Below are positions 1 to 7,559 of a stretch of DNA of 37,490 bases, one piece after another. Position 1 is the first letter of the stretch; each line of letters starts with the position of its first letter. The translations under genes were made by a program, and so were the position numbers. A model generated the notes under the pieces. That model was not told the origin of the DNA, made no database searches, and was given only the letters and a program-made list of their open reading frames with translations. The DNA is taken from the NCBI GenBank assembly GCA_934692295.1, contig CAKUTL010000012.1:1-37490 (forward strand). The letters are read 5' to 3'. Source of the DNA: an uncultured Candidatus Melainabacteria bacterium. GTDB lineage: Bacteria > Cyanobacteriota > Vampirovibrionia > Gastranaerophilales > Gastranaerophilaceae.

Positions 1-299
1 TTGCTGAAGCTGCGAGAGATGAAAGTAACGGTATGATTAATTACGTTACTGATGAAGAAATTTTGAAGGCATATAAGCTTATTGCTTCATGTGAAGGTGT
101 TTTAGCAGAACCTGCTTCCGCTGCTTCTGTTGCCGGACTTATCAAGGTTAAAGATACTGTTAAATCCGGTTCTAAGATTGTATGTATCTTGACAGGAAAT
201 GGCTTGAAAGACCCTGATAATGCAATTAAATATGCAAATGACGAAGTTAAGAAAACATCTGCTGATATGACAGATATTCTTCGTGCGATGAATATTTAA
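1..299 (+). CDS. thrC: Threonine synthase, C-terminal end (partial, 5' end outside window)
   Basis: PLP-dependent enzyme converting O-phosphohomoserine to threonine in the cytoplasm. Only about the last 98 codons are present; the reading frame is open from base 3 and ends in TAA at 297-299. The visible part carries EPASAASVAGL, the end of the PLP-fold domain, then a strand reading CILTGNGLKDP, which matches the family's usual C-terminal pattern. It ends in a short helical tail. The other threonine-pathway gene in the window, hom, lies 30 kb away on the opposite strand, so the pathway is not in one operon here. A repeat cluster follows directly and I see no clear terminator. The family call rests on these two motifs; other PLP fold-type II enzymes are possible but less likely. 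Confidence 0.88.
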   Translation, partial: AEAARDESNGMINYVTDEEILKAYKLIASCEGVLAEPASAASVAGLIKVKDTVKSGSKIVCILTGNGLKDPDNAIKYANDEVKKTSADMTDILRAMNI

Positions 300-531
300 T
301 AAAGTCTATAGGCATTTATTTGTTTCCCTCCCCAAGGGTGGAGGGATTAAGGGAGAGGGTTTGACAATTATCCTGTTCACTTTTTCTTTTTTATTTCGAT
401 GAAAAAAGAAAAAGTAGAACCGAAAAAGAAAAACACGAATGACCAAATGGCTCGAGTCATCAGGGGCTTTGCCCCAGAACCCCTATTCAAATATGTCATG
501 CTGAAACGGTTTTAGTATAACGTATTTGTAA
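300..531. repeat. Intergenic repeat block after thrC
   Basis: This stretch holds a CCTCCCC/GGGAGAGGG-type palindromic unit (about 327-361), then one copy of the 110-bp hairpin element (374-483), then a short fragment resembling the TCATGCTGA family. No coding potential is visible. The same order (CCTCTCC unit, then hairpin element) recurs at 4473-4633 and 22122-22280. Confidence 0.8.
374..483 (+). repeat. 110-bp multi-hairpin element, copy 1
   Basis: It starts with TGTTCAC and ends with GAACCCC. Three parts are visible: a 14-bp pyrimidine/purine stem (ACTTTTTCTTTTTT against AAAAAAGAAAAAGT, loop about 9 nt); an ATGAC/GTCAT pair enclosing CTCGAG; and a GGGGC/GCCCC hairpin. In this copy the last loop is TTT rather than AAC or AAT. 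Confidence 0.9.
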
Positions 532-555
532 ATTTTCAATAAAAATAAAATCCTT

Positions 556-590
556 TTATTATCAAAAAATATTTTTATGCGTTTTATAGA
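556..590 (+). promoter_or_regulatory. AT-rich upstream motif of the 60-aa gene, shared with the 36.0 kb pseudogene
   Basis: The stretch TTATTATCAAAAAATATTT followed by TTATG and a TTTATAG box lies about 25-55 nt before the start at 612. A close match lies at 35986-36016 before the decayed gene. It is likely a promoter or operator; the conserved core AAAAAATATTTTT is nearly palindromic. Confidence 0.45.
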
Positions 591-611
591 CGAAAACGAA
601 AGGAGAATAGA

Positions 612-794
612 ATGCAAGTACAATCAGTTCGTAGTTATACACCTAATTTCAATGGCTTAGGACATAGATTGGTAAGAATGTCAAAAATGAGTGAAGCTAC
701 TAAAAATGTAAAATCGGCAGCTCAAAATGTTGCAGATAGATTTTCAAAAGAAAGTAGAAGAGAAAGGTTCAAGTTGGCGAGAAGTCGCTCGTAA
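612..794 (+). CDS. Small basic protein of unknown function (60 aa)
   Basis: I do not recognise a family. The start is well supported by AAAGGAG eight nucleotides upstream. An intrinsic terminator follows the stop within 60 nt, so this looks like a genuine single-gene transcription unit. The protein is rich in Arg, Lys and Ser. It has an N-terminal PNFNG motif (residues 11-15), a central amphipathic helix-like region (MSEATKNVKSAAQNVADRF) and a strongly basic tail ending LARSRS. There is no signal peptide or membrane segment. Nucleic-acid binding would fit the charge but is only inference. Its upstream region resembles that of the broken gene near 36.0 kb. Confidence 0.65.
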   Translation: MQVQSVRSYTPNFNGLGHRLVRMSKMSEATKNVKSAAQNVADRFSKESRRERFKLARSRS

Positions 795-819
795 TATGTT
801 CCGTGACTAAGTTTGATAC

Positions 820-853
820 ACAGCTCTCTAACTTATAGAGAGCTGTATTTTTT
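820..853 (+). terminator. Intrinsic terminator of the 60-aa gene
   Basis: Perfect 11-bp stem (ACAGCTCTCTA against TAGAGAGCTGT), 5-nt loop, followed by ATTTTTT. It lies 25 nt after the stop at 794. Confidence 0.9.
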
Positions 854-1043
854 GTTCCGTTATGCTTAATTTAGTTCAGCATTTCTATCTGGTGCGTTCG
901 GCTAGAGATTCTTCGGGTAAGTTTGTAATTTATTTTATTATCCCAATTGCAAATCCCTCAAAATGACATGTTAATTGCGTAACGAACCTATTCCCCTTAT
1001 TTCCTTTTTCCTTTTCCCCCTAAAACCAACTTATAGACTTTAC
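854..1043. repeat. Degenerate repeat fragments
   Basis: Non-coding. It contains pieces of the interspersed families: a GTGCGTTCGGCTAGAGATTC fragment of the cloverleaf family, a TTCTTCGGGTAA piece of the TTTACCCGAAGAATC family, a CTCAAAATGAC end, and a TTATTTCC..TTCC tail near 985-1018 that is the reverse of the GGAAATAAG sequence seen in other gaps. Confidence 0.6.
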
Positions 1044-1640
1044 TTAAAACCCTTCTCTAATTGGAACAAATGTATAGGCATTCAAATCCATTGAACCGTA
1101 CATGATTTTTATTTCGTTATCACCTTGAGCCTCCCATTTGGAGAAGGTTATTGTTTCAGAGTTGAAATCGTCATTGGTTTCTGTTGCCGGGATTTGTGCC
1201 ATTTCAATATTGCCTTGATAAAATTTGAATACGGTTTGACCATCGACTTTTTCACCTTTAATTTGATAGTGTCCTACTGGCATGTAGTCCTCTCCAATTT
1301 TGAGTTCAAACGGAAATGTCAGAACAGGAAGACTGTTGTCTGCTTTTTCTTGTTCGTTGTTTATAATTTCTGTTTCGTTACTTTGGCTAAATTCTTCCCC
1401 TTTGGGGATTTTACGTTTTTCAGCCCAATTTTTCCACTTGTTAACTTTTTGGTCAACTTGTTTTAGGGCTTTGTCAAAATCCTCATCTGATACTGGTTTT
1501 GCTTCTCTTTCATCTTGTCTTGTGTTCCAATTGTCCCACAAATCTCCCGTAGCAGGAGCATCAACATCGTCCGCTACAGCTAGTGGAGAGGCTGTTATCG
1601 CAAGTGCTATAAAAAGTCCAAGTGTAAGAATCTTTTTCAT
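1044..1640 (-). CDS. Secreted hypothetical protein (198 aa)
   Basis: No family recognised. The N-terminus is a clear Sec signal peptide: MKK, a hydrophobic stretch (ILTLGLFIALAITASPL) and a cleavage-like AVA-DD at about residue 23. The mature protein begins acidic, continues with a Lys/Glu/Trp-rich helical stretch (about residues 30-90), then looks beta-rich (LTFPFELKIGEDYMPVGHYQIKG and after). The C-terminal half resembles a small beta-sandwich in its alternating pattern; no catalytic motif is seen. There is no Shine-Dalgarno before the ATG. Instead a TTTACT/TATATT promoter ends six nucleotides upstream, suggesting a leaderless mRNA. It is transcribed divergently from the recA operon. Confidence 0.7.
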   Translation of the reverse strand: MKKILTLGLFIALAITASPLAVADDVDAPATGDLWDNWNTRQDEREAKPVSDEDFDKALKQVDQKVNKWKNWAEKRKIPKGEEFSQSNETEIINNEQEKADNSLPVLTFPFELKIGEDYMPVGHYQIKGEKVDGQTVFKFYQGNIEMAQIPATETNDDFNSETITFSKWEAQGDNEIKIMYGSMDLNAYTFVPIREGF

Positions 1641-1646
1641 ACTATA

Positions 1647-1674
1647 AATATAACGACTTTTCGCAAAAAGTAAA
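1647..1674 (-). promoter_or_regulatory. Predicted leaderless promoter of the secreted hypothetical
   Basis: On the minus strand TTTACT (1669-1674), a 16-nt spacer and TATATT (1647-1652) end six bases before the ATG, so transcription should start at or next to the start codon. Confidence 0.5.
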
Positions 1675-1800
1675 CCCGTTATATATAGGAAATTCCATTC
1701 TATTATTTACATTTCTTCATGATAACCATGAAATTATTTGCCTGTTTTTTATGAATGTAATAAAATAATGTTGGGAATGTTTTTTTAAGGGATAGAAAGA

Positions 1801-2319
1801 ATGATAAAAGACAGATTGAATGAGAGAACTTTGACACCACAAGAAGTGCGTACAATTTTGAAAACAGATAATAAAGAAATTGTAGAATTGTGCAAAAAAG
1901 CTGCAATCAGACCTAGAAAAAATGCTAAAGGTCATACATATTTTTCTTATGATGAAGTAAAAAATTTGAGAAAAGTACAAGCTCAAGTTAACGGATTTGT
2001 TTCTAATCCAATTGCTTCAAAAGTTCCGGCTGCAGTTGGTGCATCTTCAAATGTTGCAGGTGTAAAAAATGTATTAACAGCTTTACAAGATTTAGAATCA
2101 AGATTGAGCGATAGAATTGCAAAAGTTATTGATGAAAAACTTGAAGGCATGGATGATGTAGTTGTTGAGTTAATCCGTTGCAAAACTGATAACGAAACAC
2201 TAAAACAAAAAATTGTTGACTTGAACAAAGAAGTATATCAATTGAAAAATGAATTAAATAGCTACAAACCGGTAGCTTTAGGTTTTTACAAGAAAAAAGA
2301 AGTTTACGTTTGGGAGTAA
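1801..2319 (+). CDS. HTH (MerR-like) coiled-coil protein upstream of recA
   Basis: Not assigned to a named gene. Residues 8-60 look like a helix-turn-helix of the MerR/excisionase type: TLTPQEVRTIL, a second helix, the basic stretch IRPRKNAKGHTYFSYDEVKNLRK, which resembles the wing and following helix. A Val/Ala-rich linker (about 65-90) follows, then an amphipathic coiled coil (about 90-155: LQDLESRLSDRIAKVIDEKL, then ETLKQKIVDLNKEVYQLKNE), then a short aromatic tail. The stop is five nucleotides before the recA ATG and the recA ribosome site lies inside the 3' end, so the two are co-transcribed and probably translationally coupled. It may be a DNA-binding regulator or nucleoid/segregation factor; only the architecture is seen. 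Confidence 0.75.
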   Translation: MIKDRLNERTLTPQEVRTILKTDNKEIVELCKKAAIRPRKNAKGHTYFSYDEVKNLRKVQAQVNGFVSNPIASKVPAAVGASSNVAGVKNVLTALQDLESRLSDRIAKVIDEKLEGMDDVVVELIRCKTDNETLKQKIVDLNKEVYQLKNELNSYKPVALGFYKKKEVYVWE

Positions 2320-2324
2320 GTTAG

Positions 2325-3341
2325 ATGGCTAAAGAAACACCAGTAGTAAATGTCAGTGAAGAAAGAAACAAAGCACTGAAATTAGCGATTGAAAAAATCG
2401 AAAAAGACTTTGGTAAAGGTTCAATTATGAAACTTGGCGATAAAGCAACTGTAAATGTTGATGCTATCCCGACAGGAGCTTTATCATTAGATGTGGCACT
2501 TGGTATTGGTGGTATTCCTCGTGGACGTATTATCGAAATTTATGGTCCTGAGTCTTCAGGTAAAACAACACTTGCTCAACATATTGTTGCAGAATGCCAG
2601 AAAAAAGGCGGAATTGCAGCATTCGTTGATGCCGAACATGCTTTGGATCCGGAATATGCAAGAAATTTGGGTGTAGATGTTGATAACCTTTTGATTTCAC
2701 AACCGGATACAGGAGAACAGGCTCTTGATATTACAGAAGAGTTGGTTCGTTCCGGTGCTGTTGATATTGTTGTTGTCGATTCAGTTGCAGCACTTGTTCC
2801 AAAAGCTGAAATTGAAGGCTCAATGGAAGATCAACAAATGGGCTTGCAAGCTCGTTTGATGTCAAAAGCATTGAGAAAATTGACTGGTATTATTGGAAAA
2901 ACTAATACAACAGTTATTTTTATTAACCAATTAAGAATGAAAATTGGTGTGATGTATGGAAATCCAGAAACAACAACTGGTGGTAACGCTTTGAAATATT
3001 ACGCATCTGTTCGTATGGAAATTAGACGTACAGAAGGTTTGAAAGGTGATGACGGTGAAATCGGTAACCACGTAAGAGTTCGTGTTTTGAAAAACAAAGT
3101 TGCACCTCCTTTCAGAACTGCTGAATTTGATATTATTTTTGGTAAAGGTATCTCTAAAACAGGTAATATTCTTGATGTTGCAGTTAATCTTGATATTGTT
3201 AAAAAAGCTGGTGCTTGGTTTAGCTATAATGAAGAAAAACTTGGTCAAGGTCGTGAAAAAGCAAAAGAATTTTTGGATGCAAACCCAGAAATCTTGGCTG
3301 AAGTTGAAAGACTTGTTAGAGAAAAACTTGAAAATCAATAA
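2325..3341 (+). CDS. recA: Recombinase RecA
   Basis: ATP-dependent strand exchange protein and co-protease for LexA-type repressors; it forms filaments on single-stranded DNA. Length 338 aa, normal for the family. Visible features: N-terminal helix for polymerisation (1-30), FGKGSIMKLGD, Walker A GPESSGKT (74-81), Walker B-like strand VDIVVVDSVAAL, L1 region MEDQQMGLQARLMSKALRKL, and L2 region INQLRMKIGVMYGNPETTTG followed by GGNALKYYASVRMEIRR. The C-terminus (VERLVREKLENQ) is short and less acidic than in Escherichia coli. The upstream HTH protein is in the same operon. I saw no obvious SOS box of a known type in the 160 nt before that gene. A terminator follows. Confidence 0.98.
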   Translation: MAKETPVVNVSEERNKALKLAIEKIEKDFGKGSIMKLGDKATVNVDAIPTGALSLDVALGIGGIPRGRIIEIYGPESSGKTTLAQHIVAECQKKGGIAAFVDAEHALDPEYARNLGVDVDNLLISQPDTGEQALDITEELVRSGAVDIVVVDSVAALVPKAEIEGSMEDQQMGLQARLMSKALRKLTGIIGKTNTTVIFINQLRMKIGVMYGNPETTTGGNALKYYASVRMEIRRTEGLKGDDGEIGNHVRVRVLKNKVAPPFRTAEFDIIFGKGISKTGNILDVAVNLDIVKKAGAWFSYNEEKLGQGREKAKEFLDANPEILAEVERLVREKLENQ

Positions 3342-3373
3342 TTTGAATTAAAGATTTGTAACTATATAATATG

Positions 3374-3406
3374 AAAAACCCGCAAAATTTATTTTTACGG
3401 GTTTTC
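3374..3406 (+). terminator. Intrinsic terminator of recA
   Basis: Stem AAAACCCG (3375-3382) against CGGGTTTT (3398-3405) with an AT-rich loop. The trailing U run is contained in the 3' arm. Confidence 0.7.
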
Positions 3407-3471
3407 TAATATTATCTAAAAAAAGTTGCTGACTTATGTCAGGCAAAAGTTACATAAACTGGATATTATGG

Positions 3472-3499
3472 AAAAGGCCTCTTTAATAAGAGGTCTTTT
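3472..3499 (-). terminator. Terminator of the CpxP/Spy-like gene
   Basis: 12-bp stem (AAAAGGCCTCTT against AAGAGGTCTTTT, one G-T pair) with a TAAT loop. The 3498 stop codon overlaps the stem. Confidence 0.75.
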
Positions 3500-3989
3500 A
3501 GCGTTTGCAGGTTGAATTTTGTGGTTTTGCAAATTCTTCCATTTGAGGATTAGCTTTGTATAATTTTTCATGGCTTATCTCTTTTTTGGTGTCATGTTTT
3601 TGTAATTTTTCGATAATTTTGTATTTAGATTTTTGTTCAAATGTCAAACATTTTTTGAATTTTTTACCTTCTGCCTTTTGAATTTTTTCAATTTCTTTTT
3701 GAATATTTTTGATAATTTTTTTCTGTTCTATAATCTCTGAATAGCACGCATTTCCTTTTTTTAAGGCTGAAAGTTTATATGATTCTTTTTCTAATTTTTG
3801 GTATTTCCCATCGAGAATTTTAGCATTTTCATTTAAAATTTCTTCTCTTTTCTGAATTTGTGAGTCGGTTAAATTGAGAGCATTATATATTGTCGCTCTG
3901 TTATTTTTATAATCATATTTCAAATTTTGTGCAGGAGCGATTTGACAAGAAAATAGTAAACTCAAAAATATAACTAAAATTTTTTTCAT
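3498..3989 (-). CDS. Periplasmic CpxP/Spy-like LTXXQ protein, possibly a lipoprotein
   Basis: Exported helical protein of 163 aa. The N-terminus is a signal peptide with a possible lipobox (LLFSC, Cys16). Two LTXXQ-type motifs are visible: LTDSQIQKREEI (about 41-52) and LTFEQKSKYKII (about 116-127), the hallmark of the CpxP/Spy family. The region between is a long charged amphipathic helix, as expected for a cradle-shaped chaperone or envelope-stress sensor. Family knowledge: Spy and CpxP bind unfolded periplasmic proteins and CpxP dampens Cpx signalling. Whether it does either here is unknown, and no Cpx genes lie nearby. It is a single-gene unit with its own terminator. Confidence 0.65.
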   Translation of the reverse strand: MKKILVIFLSLLFSCQIAPAQNLKYDYKNNRATIYNALNLTDSQIQKREEILNENAKILDGKYQKLEKESYKLSALKKGNACYSEIIEQKKIIKNIQKEIEKIQKAEGKKFKKCLTFEQKSKYKIIEKLQKHDTKKEISHEKLYKANPQMEEFAKPQNSTCKR

Positions 3990-4071
3990 AAATTTACCTC
4001 TAATTTTTGTTCAAATTTTACACGAAATTATAAAATTATCATATTGCCGATATTTATAGTAAAATCGTCGT

Positions 4072-4452
4072 ATGGAAGAAATGAATTTAAGAAATTATGC
4101 CTATTTAGGCGATGCTGTTTGGGAATTGTTTATCCGAGAAAAAACAATTCGCCAAACAAATAATGCAAAAAAACTGCATCAAATAACAACAGATTTAGTC
4201 AAAACTCATACTCAGAGCGAATTATTACATTTTTTAGAACCTAATTTGACAGAAGAAGAACTGGAACTTGTTCGCAGGGCGAGAAATTTGCCAATTCCTG
4301 TTGGGAGAAGAAATATTCAATCGGAATACCGTCAAGCAACAGCATTTGAAGCTCTAATAGGCTGGTGGAAAGAGCATGACACTTCAAGACTTGAGGAAAT
4401 TTTGGCTCTTTTGACTGGGCAAATTGAACTTTATTTCAATAAAAGTCTATAA
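4072..4452 (+). CDS. mrnC: Mini-ribonuclease III
   Basis: RNase III-fold endonuclease without a dsRNA-binding domain; in Bacillus it matures the 23S rRNA ends. It is 126 aa, the usual size. Visible: YLGDAVWELFIRE with catalytic Asp14; LHQITTDLVKTHTQSELLHFL; an Arg-rich loop RRARNLPIPVGRR; and ATAFEALIGWW with Glu93 as the second metal ligand. An in-frame ATG nine bases downstream (4081) is an alternative start; no good Shine-Dalgarno separates them. A TATAGT box lies 11 nt before the first ATG, so the leader would be very short. Repeats follow immediately. Confidence 0.93.
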   Translation: MEEMNLRNYAYLGDAVWELFIREKTIRQTNNAKKLHQITTDLVKTHTQSELLHFLEPNLTEEELELVRRARNLPIPVGRRNIQSEYRQATAFEALIGWWKEHDTSRLEEILALLTGQIELYFNKSL

Positions 4453-4912
4453 GTCATAAGTGGATAAGTTGTTTCCCTCTCCAAGGGAAGAGGGAGTAAG
4501 GGAGAGGGGTTGATAATTTCCCATGTTCACTTTTTCTTTTTTATTTCGATGAAAAAAGAAAAAGTAGAACCGAAAAAGAAAAACACGAATGACCAAATGG
4601 CTCGAGTCATCAGGGGCAACGCCCCCGAACCCCTTATTAAATCTTAAACGCATTCGTCATACTGAGCGTAGCGAAGTATCTCTGACTAGGCAAATTTGTT
4701 AAACTTTCTAACTAGTTATGTAGGGTGGGCTTACCAGCCCACCGAATAAAATTGTAGGTCGGATTTACTAATCCAACATTAAAAATCAGCTGGATTGCTT
4801 CGCATTCGCTCGCAATGACTGATTTCGCTAGAATATACTCAAACGCATTCGTTATTCTGAGGGCTTTAGCCCGAAAGAATCCATATACTTTAAGTAGGTT
4901 TTTAATAATAAT
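4453..4912. repeat. Intergenic repeat block after mrnC
   Basis: About 460 bp without a gene. In order: CCTCTCC palindromic unit (about 4473-4510); 110-bp hairpin element; TCATACTGAGCGTAGCGAAGTA unit (about 4656-4682, ATACT/AGTAT arms); two GTAGG(T)..CC-type small hairpins (GGTGGGCTTACCAGCCCACC at about 4723-4742 and its relative at about 4755-4780); AGCTGGATTGCTTCGCATTC unit ending in CAATGACTG (about 4788-4822); and a degraded TCATTCTGAGGG piece. Confidence 0.75.
4524..4633 (+). repeat. 110-bp multi-hairpin element, copy 2
   Basis: Full-length, TGTTCAC to GAACCCC, with GGGGC/GCCCC loop AAC. Nearly identical to copy 1 apart from the last loop. Confidence 0.92.
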
Positions 4913-7183
4913 CTATCTTGAATGAACAAGGGCTGGACGAGTTACGGATAGAACCATTTCATTTGGGATATAAAAATCTTTCAAACCATAATTTGCATTG
5001 ATAAATACAAATTCCAGTGTTTCACCGCTTTTTATCTCCAATAAATCAAATGGTATTTTCAAGTCCAAAACTTCATCATATGCAAATTCAATCGTTTTAT
5101 CACTTTGCAAAACCCACATATCTCCAGGAATTGCTTTGATTACTCTCAAAAATTGCAATGTATCTTTTCTTATCGCAATCTGAATTTCATTATGGAATTT
5201 TTCCATTGAAATTGGAGAAATGTTTTGCGTTTTATTCACCAATCTAACTGGAGCAAGAGCTTGCTTACGACCGGCCTTTCTCAAATAAACATACATTTGA
5301 TAAGTTCTTTGTGTTAAATCCACATTTCCTTTTATAAATTTATTTAGGTGGAATTTCAAATAGAAATTATCATTATCATTTCCAAATCTAATTTTTTCAA
5401 ACAACTTAGACTCTCTCAAAACAGGACCATCAGGAGTTTCAATACATCCAGCATTATTCCAAATATCTTCTTCTGAAGTTATATCTTTACCATTGATTAC
5501 AGGAGTAATCAATGATTGTGGATATCTTGATGGCTTAGAAGGTGAAATATTTGTTATAGGTTCATCCAAATAAGATGGAGCATCCAAATCCAAATATCTA
5601 TAAATATTTTTCAAATGCGTTCTGTAAATAAAGTCAAAAATATTATCTCTACCAGAATCATTCGGCTCTCCATACCACCAGAACCAATCACTACCTTCAC
5701 AAATAAACAATTCTTTTCTTGCCATTTCAATATTAGGATTTAACGGTTCACGCTTTACAAAATCCGAAAAATCTTGTCTTACTCTTTTCAAATATGTCCA
5801 CGCAATATCTTTTACAGGTTCATCAATCCATAATTTAAAATTCTTATTAAACCAAGAACCAGCAGAAATTTTACTCAATAATTTATGTTCTTTACTATGT
5901 TCAAGATAATCACTAATTAACACAGTTTCAAGAGAACTATCTTCTGATATCAATGTATATAGGGTTTTCAAGAAAGATGCACCATCTTCCATATAATTTT
6001 CCCAGCAGTTTTCACCATCTAGTGCAATTGTCAAAAGGTGATCTTGATCAGGAGAAGATAAAATTCTACTTTGCAAAACTTTAATTCTATCATACAAATC
6101 GTTTGCAACAGCGATTGGGTTGTGATGTGGATATTCAAAATTTATTAAATTATGAACCGATGCATCTCGGAAAATCATTTTTATATCTGAATTTTTAGTT
6201 TTGTATTGATAAGTTTTTAAAAGGTGATAAGGTTCGTTTAAGTAGCCTTTGAAATCATGTTCAAATTCAAAATTAATAGAACTTCCTAAAATTCCTTCAT
6301 CAGAAATAGCCCATTCAACACCTAAAGAGCTAAGCATTTCAAGAGTTTTACCATTCACACATTGTTCTGATGGCCAAACTCCACGAGGTCTTTTACCAAA
6401 AATTTCTTCAACTCTATCAAGAGCCATTTGAGTTTGCATTTTTGCATCAAGTTCTGTTTTTAAATCTAAAATCTCATCCCCTGGCATTGCATTTTTTTTG
6501 ATATTTTTATAATCAAGTAATATCGGCAAAATTGGGTGATAATAAGGACTTGTTGTGATTTCAATTTTATTTTTTTGAACAAGTTTTTTCAAAGTTGGAA
6601 CTATTTTTTTAATAATTTCTCTTTGAATTTCAATAATTCTAACCCTATCTTCAAGAGTATAGTTTTTACCTTTTTTTACTAATTTTTTCAATTCTGGGTT
6701 AGAAGTTTTGAAAGACGGATCAATCCATGCCAGATTGAACAGAGCCATAATGTCTGCATACTCTTGATTAGTAAAAATTTCAGTATCTGAAGTGCCTTCA
6801 ACTTGAACAACTTGATACAAACGGTGATATTCTTCGTTAGTCAAAATCATAGTTTGATAATTTGCATCAAAAAAGTTATTCAAAATAAAAATTTTATCTT
6901 CGTGGTTTAAATTTTCTTCAGGAGTGATAGTAAGTCGAGAATGAATATCATGAGCATCGTGTTCTGCGTACTCAATAATTGAATCCAATAATACTGGAAC
7001 AAAATTAAAATTCAATTTTAGATTTTTAAATTTATTAACCCACAACGCCATATCAAGATAATCTTTAACAGCATGAAGTCTTACCCACGGCATCAAATAA
7101 TCGCCATCAGGAGTAAGTTGATAAACAGGTTGGTGCATATGCCAATAGAATGCAATAGATAATTTTTTTGATTGACTCATCAT
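4913..7183 (-). CDS. Glycoside hydrolase family 57 alpha-glucan enzyme
   Basis: A cytoplasmic protein of 756 aa without signal peptide. The GH57 fold is shown by the N-terminal region 1 (FYWHMHQPVY, residues 12-21), a W-P-S-E-Q motif with Glu273 (expected nucleophile) and an ALDGEN motif with Asp389 (expected acid/base). The catalytic barrel probably ends near residue 500. From about 560 a beta-rich C-terminal domain starts (DITSEEDIWNNAGCIETPDG), resembling the glucodextranase-like module seen after some GH57 barrels. Family members include alpha-amylase, amylopullulanase, 4-alpha-glucanotransferase and branching enzyme; the sequence does not decide between them. It probably acts on intracellular glycogen. 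A TTGTTA/TACAAT promoter is visible about 55 nt upstream on the minus strand. Confidence 0.88.
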   Translation of the reverse strand: MMSQSKKLSIAFYWHMHQPVYQLTPDGDYLMPWVRLHAVKDYLDMALWVNKFKNLKLNFNFVPVLLDSIIEYAEHDAHDIHSRLTITPEENLNHEDKIFILNNFFDANYQTMILTNEEYHRLYQVVQVEGTSDTEIFTNQEYADIMALFNLAWIDPSFKTSNPELKKLVKKGKNYTLEDRVRIIEIQREIIKKIVPTLKKLVQKNKIEITTSPYYHPILPILLDYKNIKKNAMPGDEILDLKTELDAKMQTQMALDRVEEIFGKRPRGVWPSEQCVNGKTLEMLSSLGVEWAISDEGILGSSINFEFEHDFKGYLNEPYHLLKTYQYKTKNSDIKMIFRDASVHNLINFEYPHHNPIAVANDLYDRIKVLQSRILSSPDQDHLLTIALDGENCWENYMEDGASFLKTLYTLISEDSSLETVLISDYLEHSKEHKLLSKISAGSWFNKNFKLWIDEPVKDIAWTYLKRVRQDFSDFVKREPLNPNIEMARKELFICEGSDWFWWYGEPNDSGRDNIFDFIYRTHLKNIYRYLDLDAPSYLDEPITNISPSKPSRYPQSLITPVINGKDITSEEDIWNNAGCIETPDGPVLRESKLFEKIRFGNDNDNFYLKFHLNKFIKGNVDLTQRTYQMYVYLRKAGRKQALAPVRLVNKTQNISPISMEKFHNEIQIAIRKDTLQFLRVIKAIPGDMWVLQSDKTIEFAYDEVLDLKIPFDLLEIKSGETLEFVFINANYGLKDFYIPNEMVLSVTRPALVHSR

Positions 7184-7261
7184 ACTTGAAAAACTCAGCC
7201 CTTACTTTAAAATTCCTAACTATATTGTATCATTGAAATAATTATTAACAAGTGAATATAA

Positions 7262-7559
7262 TAAAGTTGATAAGTAGGTTGCTTACTCCTCTCCTAGGGA
7301 GAGGTTGGGAGAGGGGTTAATTAAGGAAATAGGGAAATAAGTTCGTTACGTTAATTATTTTTCCCTCCCCAGGGGAGGAGGGATTAAGGGAGAGGGGTTG
7401 ATAAAAAAAATAAGAACACTCTCTAATTGTACCTTTTCGCATCCTGCTCAAAGACAATTTCTCTCTACCCTCGAAGAAAGCAGAACACAATAGCAAAGTA
7501 GGTCGGCGTAGCAACGCCGACCTACTCAACTTATATAATCCAACTTATAGACTTCAACC
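7262..7559. repeat. Intergenic repeat block between GH57 and nadC
   Basis: About 300 bp without a convincing gene. Two CCTCTCC-type units (about 7285-7318 and 7362-7398) are separated by a GGAAATAAGTTCGTTACGTT spacer. The segment TTTTCGCATCCTGCTCAAAGACAATTTCTCTC (about 7433-7466) has a relative at 28803-28836. A perfect GTCGGCGT hairpin closes the block. Confidence 0.7.
7498..7525. repeat. GTCGGCGT hairpin repeat
   Basis: Perfect 12-bp inverted repeat (GTAGGTCGGCGT against ACGCCGACCTAC, loop AGCA). Related copies lie near 26934-26957 and 28622-28645. It could act as a terminator for either strand but lacks a U tract. Confidence 0.85.

Noticed and set aside
1125..1647. Plus-strand ORFs of 113 and 115 codons opposite the secreted hypothetical
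   Set aside because: They are complements of a minus-strand gene with a clear signal peptide and have no ribosome sites.
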